Of a DNA stretch of 64,000 nt, positions 1 through 9,361 are shown in pieces. The notes beneath the pieces are model-generated. The model worked only from the letters and a program-made list of their open reading frames with translations. It ran no database searches and was not told where the DNA came from. The position numbers and the translations under genes are program-made. This stretch comes from Desulfosporosinus sp. Its GTDB lineage: Bacteria > Bacillota > Desulfitobacteriia > Desulfitobacteriales > Desulfitobacteriaceae. The DNA is taken from positions 102,575-166,574 of the forward strand of contig DOPM01000020.1 of assembly GCA_003513495.1 (NCBI GenBank), written 5' to 3'. Position 1 is the first letter of the stretch. Every line of letters starts with the position of its first letter.

Positions 1-637
1 TTTGTTGAGCCTCTTCTTTGATTCCTTTAAAACCTCTTTTCAGGACTTTCTCATAATCATGAACCCACTGAATTGAGGAACGAAAAGTTGCCGTTTCATT
101 CACAAGGAATCTTGAATTCAAGGGGTTTTCTGGATCATAGGTTAATTTAAAGGTATCCTCCGGAAGAGCCATTGCCAAATTTTCGTGGAACGTTTTACCC
201 TTCCAATACGGGGCAATCTCATTAATGATGACCTGAGCATCCTCTGGCGTGACGTCAAAAGGAGACTCAACCCTGTTCGGGAGTTGTTCAATGGCGACAT
301 CCAGGAAATCCCCATCTAATTCAGGGAAAAGAATCCCATAGCGCCCTTGATAGCCTGCTCTCCCAACTAAAAGCTGATGATCATCGATGTAAACGGTGAT
401 GTTTTCGGCAGTGTATTTTAAGGCTTTGGCCCATCTTAATACGAGGGGTTGCCCTTCCGTTTCCCTAAAGGATTGCGTAAAGTATTTTGCTCTTTCCACA
501 TCAATTTTGGGACGAAGGTCTTGGAAACTAGTCAATATTTGAAAGACTCTTTCGCGGCCTTCGAAATTTTTCTTACCCAATTGTTCTTCTTGGATTCTTT
601 GTTCATGAGGGGATAATACGTTACAGCAGGATTCCAT
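1..637 (-). CDS. islA: Glycyl-radical enzyme, N-terminal part; probable isethionate sulfite-lyase
   Basis: Open reading frame starting at ATG 637 with an AGGAGG site upstream and running off the left edge, so only codons 1-212 are seen. The visible part resembles the N-terminal PFL domain of glycyl-radical enzymes (segments ETEGQPLVLRWAKAL, LFPELDGDFLDVA, SSIQWVHDYEKVLKRGF). The catalytic Cys, the glycyl loop and the activating enzyme lie outside the window. The next two genes upstream in the same direction are a TRAP transporter, and a BMC operon with CoA-acylating aldehyde dehydrogenase and PduL is divergent. That context suggests an acetaldehyde-forming lyase; from memory the segments look most like isethionate sulfite-lyase, which cleaves isethionate to acetaldehyde and sulfite. 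Other sulfonate or diol glycyl-radical enzymes remain possible. No long N-terminal encapsulation extension is visible. Confidence 0.6.
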   Translation of the reverse strand, partial: MESCCNVLSPHEQRIQEEQLGKKNFEGRERVFQILTSFQDLRPKIDVERAKYFTQSFRETEGQPLVLRWAKALKYTAENITVYIDDHQLLVGRAGYQGRYGILFPELDGDFLDVAIEQLPNRVESPFDVTPEDAQVIINEIAPYWKGKTFHENLAMALPEDTFKLTYDPENPLNSRFLVNETATFRSSIQWVHDYEKVLKRGFKGIKEEAQQ

Positions 638-695
638 AATCTATTGCCTCCTATTATTCATTTATTTATGTCTAATTCATTAAACATCTTATTGA

Positions 696-715
696 TCTAA
701 ACCAGTCGGTTTAGA
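696..715. other. Short perfect hairpin between permease and lyase genes
   Basis: TCTAAACC and GGTTTAGA form an 8-bp stem with loop AGTC. It lies in the 118-base gap between the TRAP permease and the glycyl-radical enzyme and is not followed by a T-run on the minus strand. It looks more like an mRNA processing or stabilising element than a terminator. Confidence 0.4.
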
Positions 716-755
716 ATAGAAATCGGGATATAGTTCAGCATGTTTATGCTACTAT

Positions 756-2660
756 TTACTTGACAAAGTGTGTCAGGAACATTGAAATTGACGGAATAAA
801 GGTAATGAACAGCAATGCAATAACCATGACAATGACGAATGGGACAACAGCTTTTGAGATGTCTCCAATTTTTAGTTTGGCCACGCCACATGCTACAAAC
901 AAGTTAACACCCACTGGCGGTGTAATAAACCCAATGGCCAGGGCTACCACCATGACGATGCCGAAGTGGATCGGATCGACCCCGACTTGAGTAACGATCG
1001 GAAGTAAAATCGGGGTAAGGATGACGATGGCCGCTAGAGCTTCCATAAAAACTCCAATACAGAGCAATAAAACAATAACCAATAAAAGAATGGTAATTCT
1101 ATTGTCAGTTAAGGCAAGCATCCAATCTGCAATTTGTGTAGGTATTTGTTCAATAGTCAGAATGTTTCCGAATATTGTCGCCATCGCCATCAGCGCTATG
1201 ATAACAGCTGACGTACTACACGCTTCAATAAGACAGGAAGTAATATTTTTAAGGTTGATTCCTTTATAAACAAAAACGCCTACCACTAAGCCATAAAAAG
1301 CTGCCACAGCCGCTGATTCCGTAGGTGTCATAAGTCCGGAATAAATACCACCTAAAATAATAACCGGAACCATCAATGCCCATTTGGCATCCCAAAAAGC
1401 TTTCATAATGGTTTTTGGAGTCCGCTTGCGCGCTTCTCCTTTCCAGCCATTCTTTTTAGAATACCAATAAGCTACGCACATCAAGGCAATTCCTATTATT
1501 ACGCCTGGTACGATGCCACCCATAAATAGTTTTCCGATAGATACTTGAGCTGAAACACCGAATACCACGAAGGGATTGCTGGGAGGGATCATTACACCGA
1601 TTGCTCCAGCAGCAGCAATGAGTGCTGCAGAAAACGATTTAGAATACCCTCTTTCCACCATGGCGGGAATTGTTAAGGAACCAATTGCCGCTACTGTGGC
1701 TGGTCCTGAACCGCTGATGGCAGCAAAGAACATACTTGTTGCGACAGTCGCTAATGCCAGTCCTCCAGTGAACGAACCTAAAAGCTCGTCAGCCAAGGCT
1801 AAAAGCCGCTTGGATAAGCCTCCTGCACCCATAAAAACACCTGCAGCTACAAAAAAGGGAATAGCCATGATAGGAAAACTGTCAATTGAAGTAAAGGCAA
1901 TCTGCGCTACATATTCTATCGGCATAGTTCCCGCAGCGGCAATCGTAGCCAAGGCCGAAAGCCCTAAGGCCATAGCAATGGGAACGCCAATGAATAAAAA
2001 GAGGGCAAAATAACCGAACAACCAAATTATAGCCGGAAGATCCGAACCTATAAAAAGAGGAATGAAAATAACGATACAAAAGAGAAATCCCAACAAAGTA
2101 TCTTTTAGTCCGGTTTCCATGATTTGTTTTACCAAATCTTGGATGACCCTGATTGACATTAGGCCAAACCCAATCGGTAAGATCATATAGGGAATTAGAA
2201 ATGGAATTTCAAGCGCCGGCGAAGTTTGGGGAAACTCCACCATCATCTTAATGTGGTCGATCCCCATTACCAATACCACCGCAGATAAAGCAAGGCAACA
2301 GATATCTACAATAATCCAACTGACTCCTTGCCATCGTTTCGAAAGTTTATCGTATATTATATCTACCCGGATATTACTACGATTTTTGATAGCTAACGGG
2401 ATAGCCAAGTACGATATCCAAATGAAAACAAACCTCGCCATTTCTTCTAACCAGACTATTGCACTTCCTTCAAAGACATTAGAAATAGCATATCTGTAGA
2501 CAGTTTGATACGTAATCAGTAAAATTATCGCCAGCAAACCAACAAATAAAAACGGTTTTTCAAAGTTTTCATCTATCAACTTGAGCCATTTTAGCCAACC
2601 CGTGGTTGAGTTAGTTTGGATTTCGGACAATTCTTGGTTTTGTTTAGAGTTTTTTGACAT
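756..2660 (-). CDS. TRAP transporter, fused small and large permease subunits (DctQM)
   Basis: About 634 residues. Residues about 30-190 carry the four-helix DctQ small subunit; from about residue 200 follows the DctM large subunit with many membrane helices and glycine/proline-rich segments such as ISGSGPATVAAIGS and MIPPSNPFVVFG. Fusion of Q and M is a known TRAP variant. It imports an organic anion, driven by the sodium gradient, together with the binding protein encoded just upstream. ATG 2660 is preferred over ATG 2669, because the AGGAT stretch lies about eight bases before 2660 but abuts 2669. Between the binding-protein and lyase genes on the same strand, its likely substrate is the lyase substrate, probably isethionate. 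Confidence 0.88.
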   Translation of the reverse strand: MSKNSKQNQELSEIQTNSTTGWLKWLKLIDENFEKPFLFVGLLAIILLITYQTVYRYAISNVFEGSAIVWLEEMARFVFIWISYLAIPLAIKNRSNIRVDIIYDKLSKRWQGVSWIIVDICCLALSAVVLVMGIDHIKMMVEFPQTSPALEIPFLIPYMILPIGFGLMSIRVIQDLVKQIMETGLKDTLLGFLFCIVIFIPLFIGSDLPAIIWLFGYFALFLFIGVPIAMALGLSALATIAAAGTMPIEYVAQIAFTSIDSFPIMAIPFFVAAGVFMGAGGLSKRLLALADELLGSFTGGLALATVATSMFFAAISGSGPATVAAIGSLTIPAMVERGYSKSFSAALIAAAGAIGVMIPPSNPFVVFGVSAQVSIGKLFMGGIVPGVIIGIALMCVAYWYSKKNGWKGEARKRTPKTIMKAFWDAKWALMVPVIILGGIYSGLMTPTESAAVAAFYGLVVGVFVYKGINLKNITSCLIEACSTSAVIIALMAMATIFGNILTIEQIPTQIADWMLALTDNRITILLLVIVLLLCIGVFMEALAAIVILTPILLPIVTQVGVDPIHFGIVMVVALAIGFITPPVGVNLFVACGVAKLKIGDISKAVVPFVIVMVIALLFITFIPSISMFLTHFVK

Positions 2661-2702
2661 GTTCACCATCCTAACCCTACAAGTTTTTGGTCTACGACTT
2701 TT

Positions 2703-2724
2703 ACGGGGAGGGGGCCCCCCCCGT
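2703..2724 (-). other. G/C homopolymer hairpin between dctP and dctQM
   Basis: A run of G, then G and C tracts, can fold into a GC-rich hairpin (ACGGGG pairing with CCCCGT) just upstream of the permease. There is no T-run after it. Such elements between a binding-protein gene and its permease often reduce downstream expression or protect the upstream mRNA; that role is an inference. The 8-C and 5-G runs are also potential slippage or sequencing-error sites, but lie outside coding sequence. Confidence 0.4.
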
Positions 2725-2734
2725 CATCTTTTCG

Positions 2735-3901
<1,167 letters not shown>

Positions 3902-4123
3902 TTACGTAAAGAGCATGGACCCTCATTACAAACCCTTGATAAAATTTGCACTTGTAAACTTTTAAGAACGTCACCAGTTCAAGTAATATTGATGCCTTTT
4001 GAAAACTATTTCTGGAGATAAGAGTAGTAAGCAGGCAGGCATCATCTCTAAACACTGATGGGCAGAAGTACCGATGCGCGTTCTTTTAATAGATAAACAG
4101 TGCGAATAATTGTGATATTGTTA

Positions 4124-4141
4124 TTGCAAAAGCCGTGCCAA
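4124..4141 (-). promoter_or_regulatory. Sigma-54 (-24/-12) promoter for dctP-dctQM-islA
   Basis: On the minus strand the sequence reads TTGGCACG-GCTT-TTGCAA, with GG (4139-4138) and GC (4127-4126) separated by ten bases, an almost ideal RpoN consensus. Predicted transcription start is near 4114, giving a leader of about 350 bases before dctP. The adjacent gene encodes a sigma-54 activator, which supports the call. Confidence 0.88.
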
Positions 4142-4192
4142 CCGCAAAATAGCTCCAAGATAGTAGATTTAGTGAGGTATTTCGTAAGCTTT

Positions 4193-4208
4193 CGTGCAAA
4201 TCTGCAAC
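4193..4208. promoter_or_regulatory. Activator box A (degenerate), proximal site upstream of dctP promoter
   Basis: The 16-mer CGTGCAAATCTGCAAC matches box D (5731-5746) at 13 of 16 positions. Its centre is 62 bases from the GG of the -24 element, almost the same distance as box E has to the divergent BMC promoter (61 bases). Proposed binding site of the neighbouring PAS-AAA+-Fis activator. Confidence 0.5.
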
Positions 4209-4252
4209 TTATTGTTAAAACTAATGATAGTTATACCATTTTTCAATAGTTA

Positions 4253-4280
4253 ACGGGTGTTGCGATCAAGCAACACCCGT
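4253..4280. promoter_or_regulatory. Activator box B in an 11-bp palindrome, also possible terminator of the activator gene
   Basis: Perfect inverted repeat ACGGGTGTTGC / GCAACACCCGT with loop GATCAA. Its core GTTGC-N6-GCAAC at 4259-4274 matches the repeated box found at four other positions around the two sigma-54 promoters. It lies 128 bases from the dctP -24 element and just after the activator stop codon. As a terminator it would be weak, because only TTAACTATT follows on the minus strand. It may serve both purposes. Confidence 0.5.
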
Positions 4281-4300
4281 TTCCGTTTTGCAACGTAGGG

Positions 4301-5689
4301 TTATAAGAGTGAGTGTTTTTTAGCCTTTCTAAATATGGTTGTGCGATCAACTTTGAATAATTTAGCCACTTTCGCAACTGATCCGTTAACTTCAAGCGCT
4401 TGCATGAGTAAGTTTTTTTCGTAATCACACATTAACTCATCTAATGATTTATTTTCATCACAGATACTCGTTCGATCCATGGGGACCTCGTCACAGAGCA
4501 TATAATGGGGCAAATCTGAAACATCGAGAATCTCTCTATCACGAGTAACAACGAGACTTTGAATAAAATTATCCATCTCCCTTACATTACCCGGCCACTT
4601 ATAATTTTGAAAAGCCTTGCAAACTTCTTTTGTGAAAGTTACATCTTTTCTGTATTTCGCATTATATTTTTCAAGAAAGAAAGAGGCCAATGGCAGAACA
4701 TCCCCTTGCCTTTCCCTTAAAGGAGGTATCTGTAGAACAGCAACCCGAAGCCTATAAAATAAATCACTTCGAAAACGGCCATTTTTAACCTCTTCTTCTA
4801 GATCTCTGTTGGTTGCCGCAATAAAACGAACATTAAATTTTCTTACCTTTGTTGACCCCACACGGATCAATTCCTGATCTTGTAGGGCACGAAGTAATTT
4901 GGACTGCATCATAAGGGGGAGCTCCCCAATCTCATCTAAGAATAGGGTTCCCTTATCTGCCATTTCGAAGAGCCCCGGTTTACCTTTCGTATTAGCTCCC
5001 GAAAAAGCTCCCGATTCATATCCAAAAAGTTCAGATTCAATAAGACTTTCCGGAATCGTCGAACAGTCCACTTTAAAGAAGGGTTCATTATGCCTCAGGC
5101 TTCGTTCGTGAATGCGTCTAGAGAAAACATCCTTACCCACACCAGTTTCACCCATCAGCAATACCGTTGCATCGGTCTTAGCCACCTTATCTAACGTATT
5201 ATTCAAGTTAACTATTTCTCGACTTTCAAAGACGAACAAGCCCTTTTTCATTTTGTTATCTAAACTTTGGGCTTCATGAAATTTATCGATTACTTCTTTC
5301 TGATTCGCAATTTGGTTCTGTAGTTGAGAAAGTAATGTGATATCCCTGACAAACGTTACGACTAAAACAACCTTACCCGATTCATTAAATACGGGACAAC
5401 CATTTAAGATCACGCGTCTTCCTTCTTTAGTCACTTGAACTGAACTTTTCTTTCGACCTGTACTTACAATCTCTGGGTTTAATACCACATCGAAACTCCC
5501 CTGGTTACGCAAATCCGTGACTAACTCACCAATAATTTCTTCTCTTTTTAACCCCGTAAGCTTTTCGTACATTTGATTGACCGCTAGAGTCTTCCCCTTA
5601 GCATCCGTGATATAGATACCATCACTGAAAACGTCTAGAATCCCCTCATGAATTTTCTCCGTATCGAGCGTTTCTGAAAATATACCCAC
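4301..5689 (-). CDS. Sigma-54-dependent transcriptional activator (PAS-AAA+-Fis)
   Basis: 462 residues from GTG 5689, chosen because GGAGGT sits exactly six bases upstream; upstream ATG and TTG codons have no ribosome site and would run through the palindromic boxes. Residues about 13-122 form a PAS sensor, followed by an AAA+ domain with Walker A GETGVGKDVFS, Walker B LFLDEIGELP and an arginine-finger region, and a C-terminal Fis-type helix-turn-helix (GSVAKVAKLFKVDRTTIF). The sigma-54 contact loop reads GAFSGA rather than GAFTGA. It lies between two divergent gene sets that both have -24/-12 promoters, so it almost certainly activates them. The ligand sensed by the PAS domain is unknown; the sulfonate or aldehyde is a guess. 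Confidence 0.9.
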   Translation of the reverse strand: MGIFSETLDTEKIHEGILDVFSDGIYITDAKGKTLAVNQMYEKLTGLKREEIIGELVTDLRNQGSFDVVLNPEIVSTGRKKSSVQVTKEGRRVILNGCPVFNESGKVVLVVTFVRDITLLSQLQNQIANQKEVIDKFHEAQSLDNKMKKGLFVFESREIVNLNNTLDKVAKTDATVLLMGETGVGKDVFSRRIHERSLRHNEPFFKVDCSTIPESLIESELFGYESGAFSGANTKGKPGLFEMADKGTLFLDEIGELPLMMQSKLLRALQDQELIRVGSTKVRKFNVRFIAATNRDLEEEVKNGRFRSDLFYRLRVAVLQIPPLRERQGDVLPLASFFLEKYNAKYRKDVTFTKEVCKAFQNYKWPGNVREMDNFIQSLVVTRDREILDVSDLPHYMLCDEVPMDRTSICDENKSLDELMCDYEKNLLMQALEVNGSVAKVAKLFKVDRTTIFRKAKKHSLL

Positions 5690-5712
5690 TACGAGACCTC
5701 CATTCCCCAAGT

Positions 5713-5746
5713 GTTGCACCATTACAACGGGTTGCATATCTGCAAC
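5713..5746. promoter_or_regulatory. Tandem activator boxes C and D
   Basis: Two 16-mers, GTTGCACCATTACAAC (5713-5728) and GTTGCATATCTGCAAC (5731-5746), have centres 18 bases apart. Both fit GTTG-N8-CAAC. They lie upstream of the GTG start of the activator gene and about 125-160 bases upstream of the BMC sigma-54 promoter. They could serve both activation of the BMC operon and autoregulation of the activator. Confidence 0.6.
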
Positions 5747-5802
5747 ATCGCTAAATCTTTCACAAACCTCAGTCCCTTTTGACCCCAAAACGTATCAATT
5801 GA

Positions 5803-5818
5803 GTTGCAAGTCTACAAC
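5803..5818. promoter_or_regulatory. Activator box E, proximal site upstream of BMC promoter
   Basis: The 16-mer GTTGCAAGTCTACAAC is a near-palindrome of the same family as boxes B-D. Its centre is 61 bases upstream of the -24 GG and about 86 bases from the predicted transcription start, a usual place for an enhancer-binding protein. Confidence 0.6.
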
Positions 5819-5868
5819 AACTGTATCATAATTCGACAAAAAATATCATACTATTAGTATTTTTTATG

Positions 5869-5886
5869 TTGGTACAAATCTTGCAA
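5869..5886 (+). promoter_or_regulatory. Sigma-54 (-24/-12) promoter of the BMC operon
   Basis: TTGGTACA-AATC-TTGCAA places GG (5871-5872) and GC (5883-5884) ten bases apart. Predicted transcription start is about 5896, 34 bases before the first BMC gene, whose ribosome site AGAGGAGG follows directly. Confidence 0.85.
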
Positions 5887-5929
5887 CTGTTTTTGAGTCA
5901 GGTTTTGACAAAAAAAAGAGGAGGATATC

Positions 5930-6901
5930 ATGAACATAATTGATTTTAGATTTAGACCAAACACTGAAGACACTTTATCAGGAATTGCCAATAGCAAAAT
6001 GTTTAAAGGTCTTTGTTCCTCAATCGATTTTTCCAAGATGTTACCCCAAACCGTCGAAGAAGTTGTTCAAGAACTGGATAAGTATAATGTTGTAAAAGCT
6101 GTCGTCACGGGTCGGGATTGCGAAACAACCTATGGCTCGAAATCAAACAACAAAAGCGTGATCGAGTTCGTTAGTAAATTCCCTAATAAATTTATCGGTT
6201 TCGCCGGACTCGATCCTCATAAGGGCATGAGGGCCATTGAAGAAATTAAGACCGCCGTTAACGAACATGGCTTAAAAGGAGTAGCGATCGATCCTTACCT
6301 CGCCCAGATTTATGCGAACGACGCGAAATACTACCCCATCTTTTCTAAATGCTGCGAATTAAATATCCCGTTAGTTATTGCTACGGGCCCAGGGACTTTA
6401 GTACCGAATGCAGTAATCGACCATGTCGCCCCTCGGTATATCGACTTTGTCGCCAGAGATTTCCCCGAGTTAAAAATCATTATCAGTCACGGCGGATATC
6501 CTTGGGTCAATGAAATGATTATGATTGCTCAACGCAATGCCAATGTGTACCTCGAATTATCTGAATATGAATTCTTCCCCCAATCAGAAGCCTATATTCA
6601 AGCAGCCAATACAATTATCAGCGATAAAGTTCTCTATGCAAGTGCCCATCCTTTTGTGGACTTTAAAGTAGCGTTAAAAAACTACGAAAAGCTTCCTTTC
6701 AAACCGGAGGTTCTTGAAAAAGTGATGTACAAGAATGCCGCGAAGGTATTAAACTTGCCCGAAATAGCGACTCCTACGACTGTAAATACCGTAAATACTA
6801 AAAACGCTATAAATTCTTCTCCAAATAGTATCGAAATACAGAGCATTATCGAGAGCGTGATTAAAGAACTCGCTCAAAAGGGAACGCTAGCCAGCCGCTA
6901 G
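5930..6901 (+). CDS. Amidohydrolase-fold protein with degenerate metal site and C-terminal encapsulation peptide
   Basis: 323 residues, ATG after AGAGGAGG. The body resembles the amidohydrolase_2 (ACMSD-like) TIM barrel, e.g. GFAGLDPHKG and ISHGGYPWVNEM. Canonical metal ligands are largely absent: the strand-1 HxH is RFR (IDFRFRPN), the strand-5 position reads VIATGPG without His, and the strand-8 Asp region reads YASAHPF. Only the strand-6 His is plainly kept. After a Thr/Asn-rich linker (about 285-300) comes an amphipathic helix (IEIQSIIESVIKELA) typical of BMC encapsulation peptides. It is the first gene of the operon, ten bases before the EutJ-like gene. It may be a scaffold or have altered chemistry; no reaction can be assigned. 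Confidence 0.75.
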   Translation: MNIIDFRFRPNTEDTLSGIANSKMFKGLCSSIDFSKMLPQTVEEVVQELDKYNVVKAVVTGRDCETTYGSKSNNKSVIEFVSKFPNKFIGFAGLDPHKGMRAIEEIKTAVNEHGLKGVAIDPYLAQIYANDAKYYPIFSKCCELNIPLVIATGPGTLVPNAVIDHVAPRYIDFVARDFPELKIIISHGGYPWVNEMIMIAQRNANVYLELSEYEFFPQSEAYIQAANTIISDKVLYASAHPFVDFKVALKNYEKLPFKPEVLEKVMYKNAAKVLNLPEIATPTTVNTVNTKNAINSSPNSIEIQSIIESVIKELAQKGTLASR

Positions 6902-6911
6902 GAGATATAAA

Positions 6912-7745
6912 ATGACTAATTTAGAATATGCTAACCAAATTATCCAAGAATTTAAAGAGAAAATTGATCATCCCCAACGTTTTGAGCAGAAAAAGAAGCT
7001 ATATACAGGTGTAGATCTGGGCACGGCTTACATTGTTCTGGCAGTCGTTGATGAAGAGGGTAATCCTATAGCTGGAGCCATGCGCTTTGCACAGGTTGTC
7101 AAAGATGGTCTCGTGGTCGATTACATCGGAGCTGTGGATATAGTAAGAGAGCTTAAAGCAAAAATTGAAGACGATCTGGGAGTTGAGCTTTTAACTGCCG
7201 GGGTAGCCTATCCCCCTGGCACTTCAAAAGGAGATCAAAAAGCAATCTCCTATGTTGCTGAAGCTGCCGGATTTGAAGTTGTCACTACTCTCGATGAGCC
7301 TACTGCTGCGAATAATGTCCTGAAAGCTACCAATGGCGCAGTTGTAGACATCGGAGGAGGCACGACAGGTATTGCCATTTTAAAGGATGGCAAAGTAACC
7401 TATGTTGCAGACGAACCCACCGGAGGAACACACTTCAGCTTAGTGATATCAGGCGCTCGTAAACTGCCCTTTGAAGAAGTCGAAAAACTCAAGTTAGACC
7501 AGACCAAACATTCCGAACTCTTGCCGGCCATTAAACCTGTGATACAAAAAGTGGCAAGTATCATAAAAAGTCATATTCAAGACCGTAATGTCCAGAAGGT
7601 ATATTTAGTCGGCGGGACAAGTTGTTTTACCAACATTGATAAAATCATCGAAACCGAACTAGGCCTAGCTGTCATAAAACCTAAAAATCCCCTTTTAGTT
7701 ACTCCTTTAGGAATAGCACTTGGCGCAAAGAAGGTGTATGAATGA
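6912..7745 (+). CDS. eutJ: EutJ-like actin/Hsp70-fold BMC accessory protein
   Basis: 277 residues, ATG after TAGGAGA. Nucleotide-binding motifs of the ASKHA fold are clear: VDLGTAYIVLAVVD near residue 35, VVDIGGGTTGIAIL near 140, and VYLVGGTSCF near 232. There is no substrate-binding domain of a full DnaK, as is usual for EutJ. EutJ proteins are presumed ATP-dependent chaperones for BMC cargo; the exact role is unproven. It sits between the encapsulated amidohydrolase-like gene and the vertex gene and overlaps the latter by four bases (ATGA), indicating translational coupling. Confidence 0.88.
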   Translation: MTNLEYANQIIQEFKEKIDHPQRFEQKKKLYTGVDLGTAYIVLAVVDEEGNPIAGAMRFAQVVKDGLVVDYIGAVDIVRELKAKIEDDLGVELLTAGVAYPPGTSKGDQKAISYVAEAAGFEVVTTLDEPTAANNVLKATNGAVVDIGGGTTGIAILKDGKVTYVADEPTGGTHFSLVISGARKLPFEEVEKLKLDQTKHSELLPAIKPVIQKVASIIKSHIQDRNVQKVYLVGGTSCFTNIDKIIETELGLAVIKPKNPLLVTPLGIALGAKKVYE

Positions 7746-8032
7746 AAATTGGAAGAGTCATCAACAGTGTCTGGGCAACACGAAAGGCAGACTCCCTCAT
7801 CGGAGTGAAGTTAATGATTGTGCAGCTCTTGGATAAACCGAATGGTGAGGGAGGAAAATTAATCGTTGCAGCAGACATCATCGGGGCAGGCAATGGCGAT
7901 AAAGTGCTAATCACTGAAGGTAGTTCAGCTAGGAATATGGATCACCTAAATGATTCTCCTATTGATTCCATCATCATTGGGATCATTGATGAGGAGAAAG
8001 ATAAATCTAATGGGGTGCCTAATCATGCGTGA
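7742..8032 (+). CDS. eutN: BMC vertex protein, EutN/CcmL family (BMC-P)
   Basis: 96 residues. The N-terminus MKIGRVINSVWATRKADSL and the segment KLIVAADIIGAGNGDKVLIT are typical of the EutN/CcmL beta-barrel that forms pentamers and caps the icosahedral vertices of the shell. Start ATG overlaps the EutJ stop by four bases and the 3' end overlaps the next start by eight. It is the only vertex gene in the window, compared with one tandem-domain and three single-domain shell genes. Confidence 0.92.
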   Translation: MKIGRVINSVWATRKADSLIGVKLMIVQLLDKPNGEGGKLIVAADIIGAGNGDKVLITEGSSARNMDHLNDSPIDSIIIGIIDEEKDKSNGVPNHA

Positions 8033-9359
8033 ACAATTAATTCAAAAAATCAAAGAAGCTGGAGTAGTTGGTGCTGGGGGCGCGGGATTTCCAACTCATG
8101 TCAAAGTAGCTTCCTATGCTCAATCCGTAGTTGTCAATGGCGCAGAGTGTGAGCCCCTTCTGCGAGTGGATCAACAACTGATGGATGTTAAAGCGGATAA
8201 AATGGTCAGAGGATTAGAGACCGTCATGAAAGCAACTGGGGCAACCGAAGGCATCATAGCCCTAAAAAGCAAGTATAAACGTGCCATAGCTTCGTTAGAA
8301 AAGGAGATTGTCGGAAAACCCATCCGCATTAATATACTAGGTGACTTTTATCCGGCAGGAGATGAGCACCTCACCGTCTATGAATCTACAGGCCGAATTG
8401 TACCTCAAGGTGGAATCCCCCTTAAGGTCGATTGTGTGGTAAGTAACGTAGAAACTCTCATCAATATAGCCACTGCCGTAGAAGGCAAGCCGGTAACCGA
8501 TACCTATCTCACCATTACCGGCGAAGTACCTCAACCTATTACTTTAAGACTACCGATTGGAACGTCAGTCATAGAAGCCTTAAAGATTGCCGGACAGACC
8601 GACTTAGAGGGTATGAAAGTTATCGAAGGCGGCCCTATGATGGGAAAGATCATCGAAGATTTAAACCAACCCATTACGAAGACGACCAAAGGCTTAATCG
8701 TCTTATCCATAAATCACCCACTCATCAAGAAAAGAACGTTAGCCTTTGAAAAGATCGCTAAACAAGCTCAGGTCAGCTGCATTCAATGCCGATATTGCAC
8801 CGATTTGTGTCCGCGCTACTTATTAGGACATCATCTTGAGCCCCACAAAATCATGCGAACCATCAAACACCTTCAAGGGCAGGAAGAAACGATGAAAATG
8901 GCCTTAGCGTGTTCTGAGTGCGGAGTCTGTGAGCAATACGCCTGCATTATGGGCCTCTCGCCCAGAGCGGTAAACTCCATGATCAAAAAAGAATTGTCTA
9001 AGATGGGAATTAAACCGGATGGACCTCCTGCTGACCAAATTGCCAATCCAATGCAAATGCATCGGAAAGTTCCTGTAAAACGTCTGATCTCTCGACTGGG
9101 ATTAAAGAACTATGACGTGAGTGCTCCTCTAAACGAAGAAGAGTTCTCAGTGAATCGTGTCGAGATCAAGCTACGTCAACATGTTGGGGCTCCAAGTCAA
9201 CCAATCGTACAGGTGGGACAGCAGGTACAAAAAGGAGATCTAATTGCGGTGACCCCTGACAAAGCCTTAGGCGCTAATATTCATGCCAGTATCAGTGGAG
9301 TTATCAAGGAGATAACAGATAGCATAGTAATCTCCTTGATGGAAGGGAGTGACAAATAA
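8025..9359 (+). CDS. pduS: PduS/RnfC-like electron-transfer protein of the BMC
   Basis: 444 residues from ATG 8025, within the end of the vertex gene. The N-terminus has the RnfC/NuoF-like glycine-rich flavin/NADH motif GVVGAGGAGFPTHVK, followed by an SLBB segment. Two ferredoxin-type cluster motifs lie near residues 247-300: CIQCRYCTDLCP and CSECGVCEQYAC. The C-terminus has an RnfC-like barrel. PduS homologues oxidise NADH or reduce cobalamin across BMC shells. No B12 enzyme is present here, so recycling of NADH made by the encapsulated aldehyde dehydrogenase is the more likely job, with electrons passing to the FeS shell protein encoded next. Confidence 0.88.
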   Translation: MREQLIQKIKEAGVVGAGGAGFPTHVKVASYAQSVVVNGAECEPLLRVDQQLMDVKADKMVRGLETVMKATGATEGIIALKSKYKRAIASLEKEIVGKPIRINILGDFYPAGDEHLTVYESTGRIVPQGGIPLKVDCVVSNVETLINIATAVEGKPVTDTYLTITGEVPQPITLRLPIGTSVIEALKIAGQTDLEGMKVIEGGPMMGKIIEDLNQPITKTTKGLIVLSINHPLIKKRTLAFEKIAKQAQVSCIQCRYCTDLCPRYLLGHHLEPHKIMRTIKHLQGQEETMKMALACSECGVCEQYACIMGLSPRAVNSMIKKELSKMGIKPDGPPADQIANPMQMHRKVPVKRLISRLGLKNYDVSAPLNEEEFSVNRVEIKLRQHVGAPSQPIVQVGQQVQKGDLIAVTPDKALGANIHASISGVIKEITDSIVISLMEGSDK

Positions 9360-9361
9360 AG

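Noticed and set aside
4253..4280. Pure rho-independent terminator of the activator gene
   Set aside because: The stem is strong but no T-run follows, and its core matches the activator boxes. Kept as a box with possible double role.
5690..5788. Longer activator start at TTG 5788 or ATG 5737/5722
   Set aside because: No ribosome site at any of them, and the region carries the paired palindromic boxes. GTG 5689 has GGAGGT at six bases.
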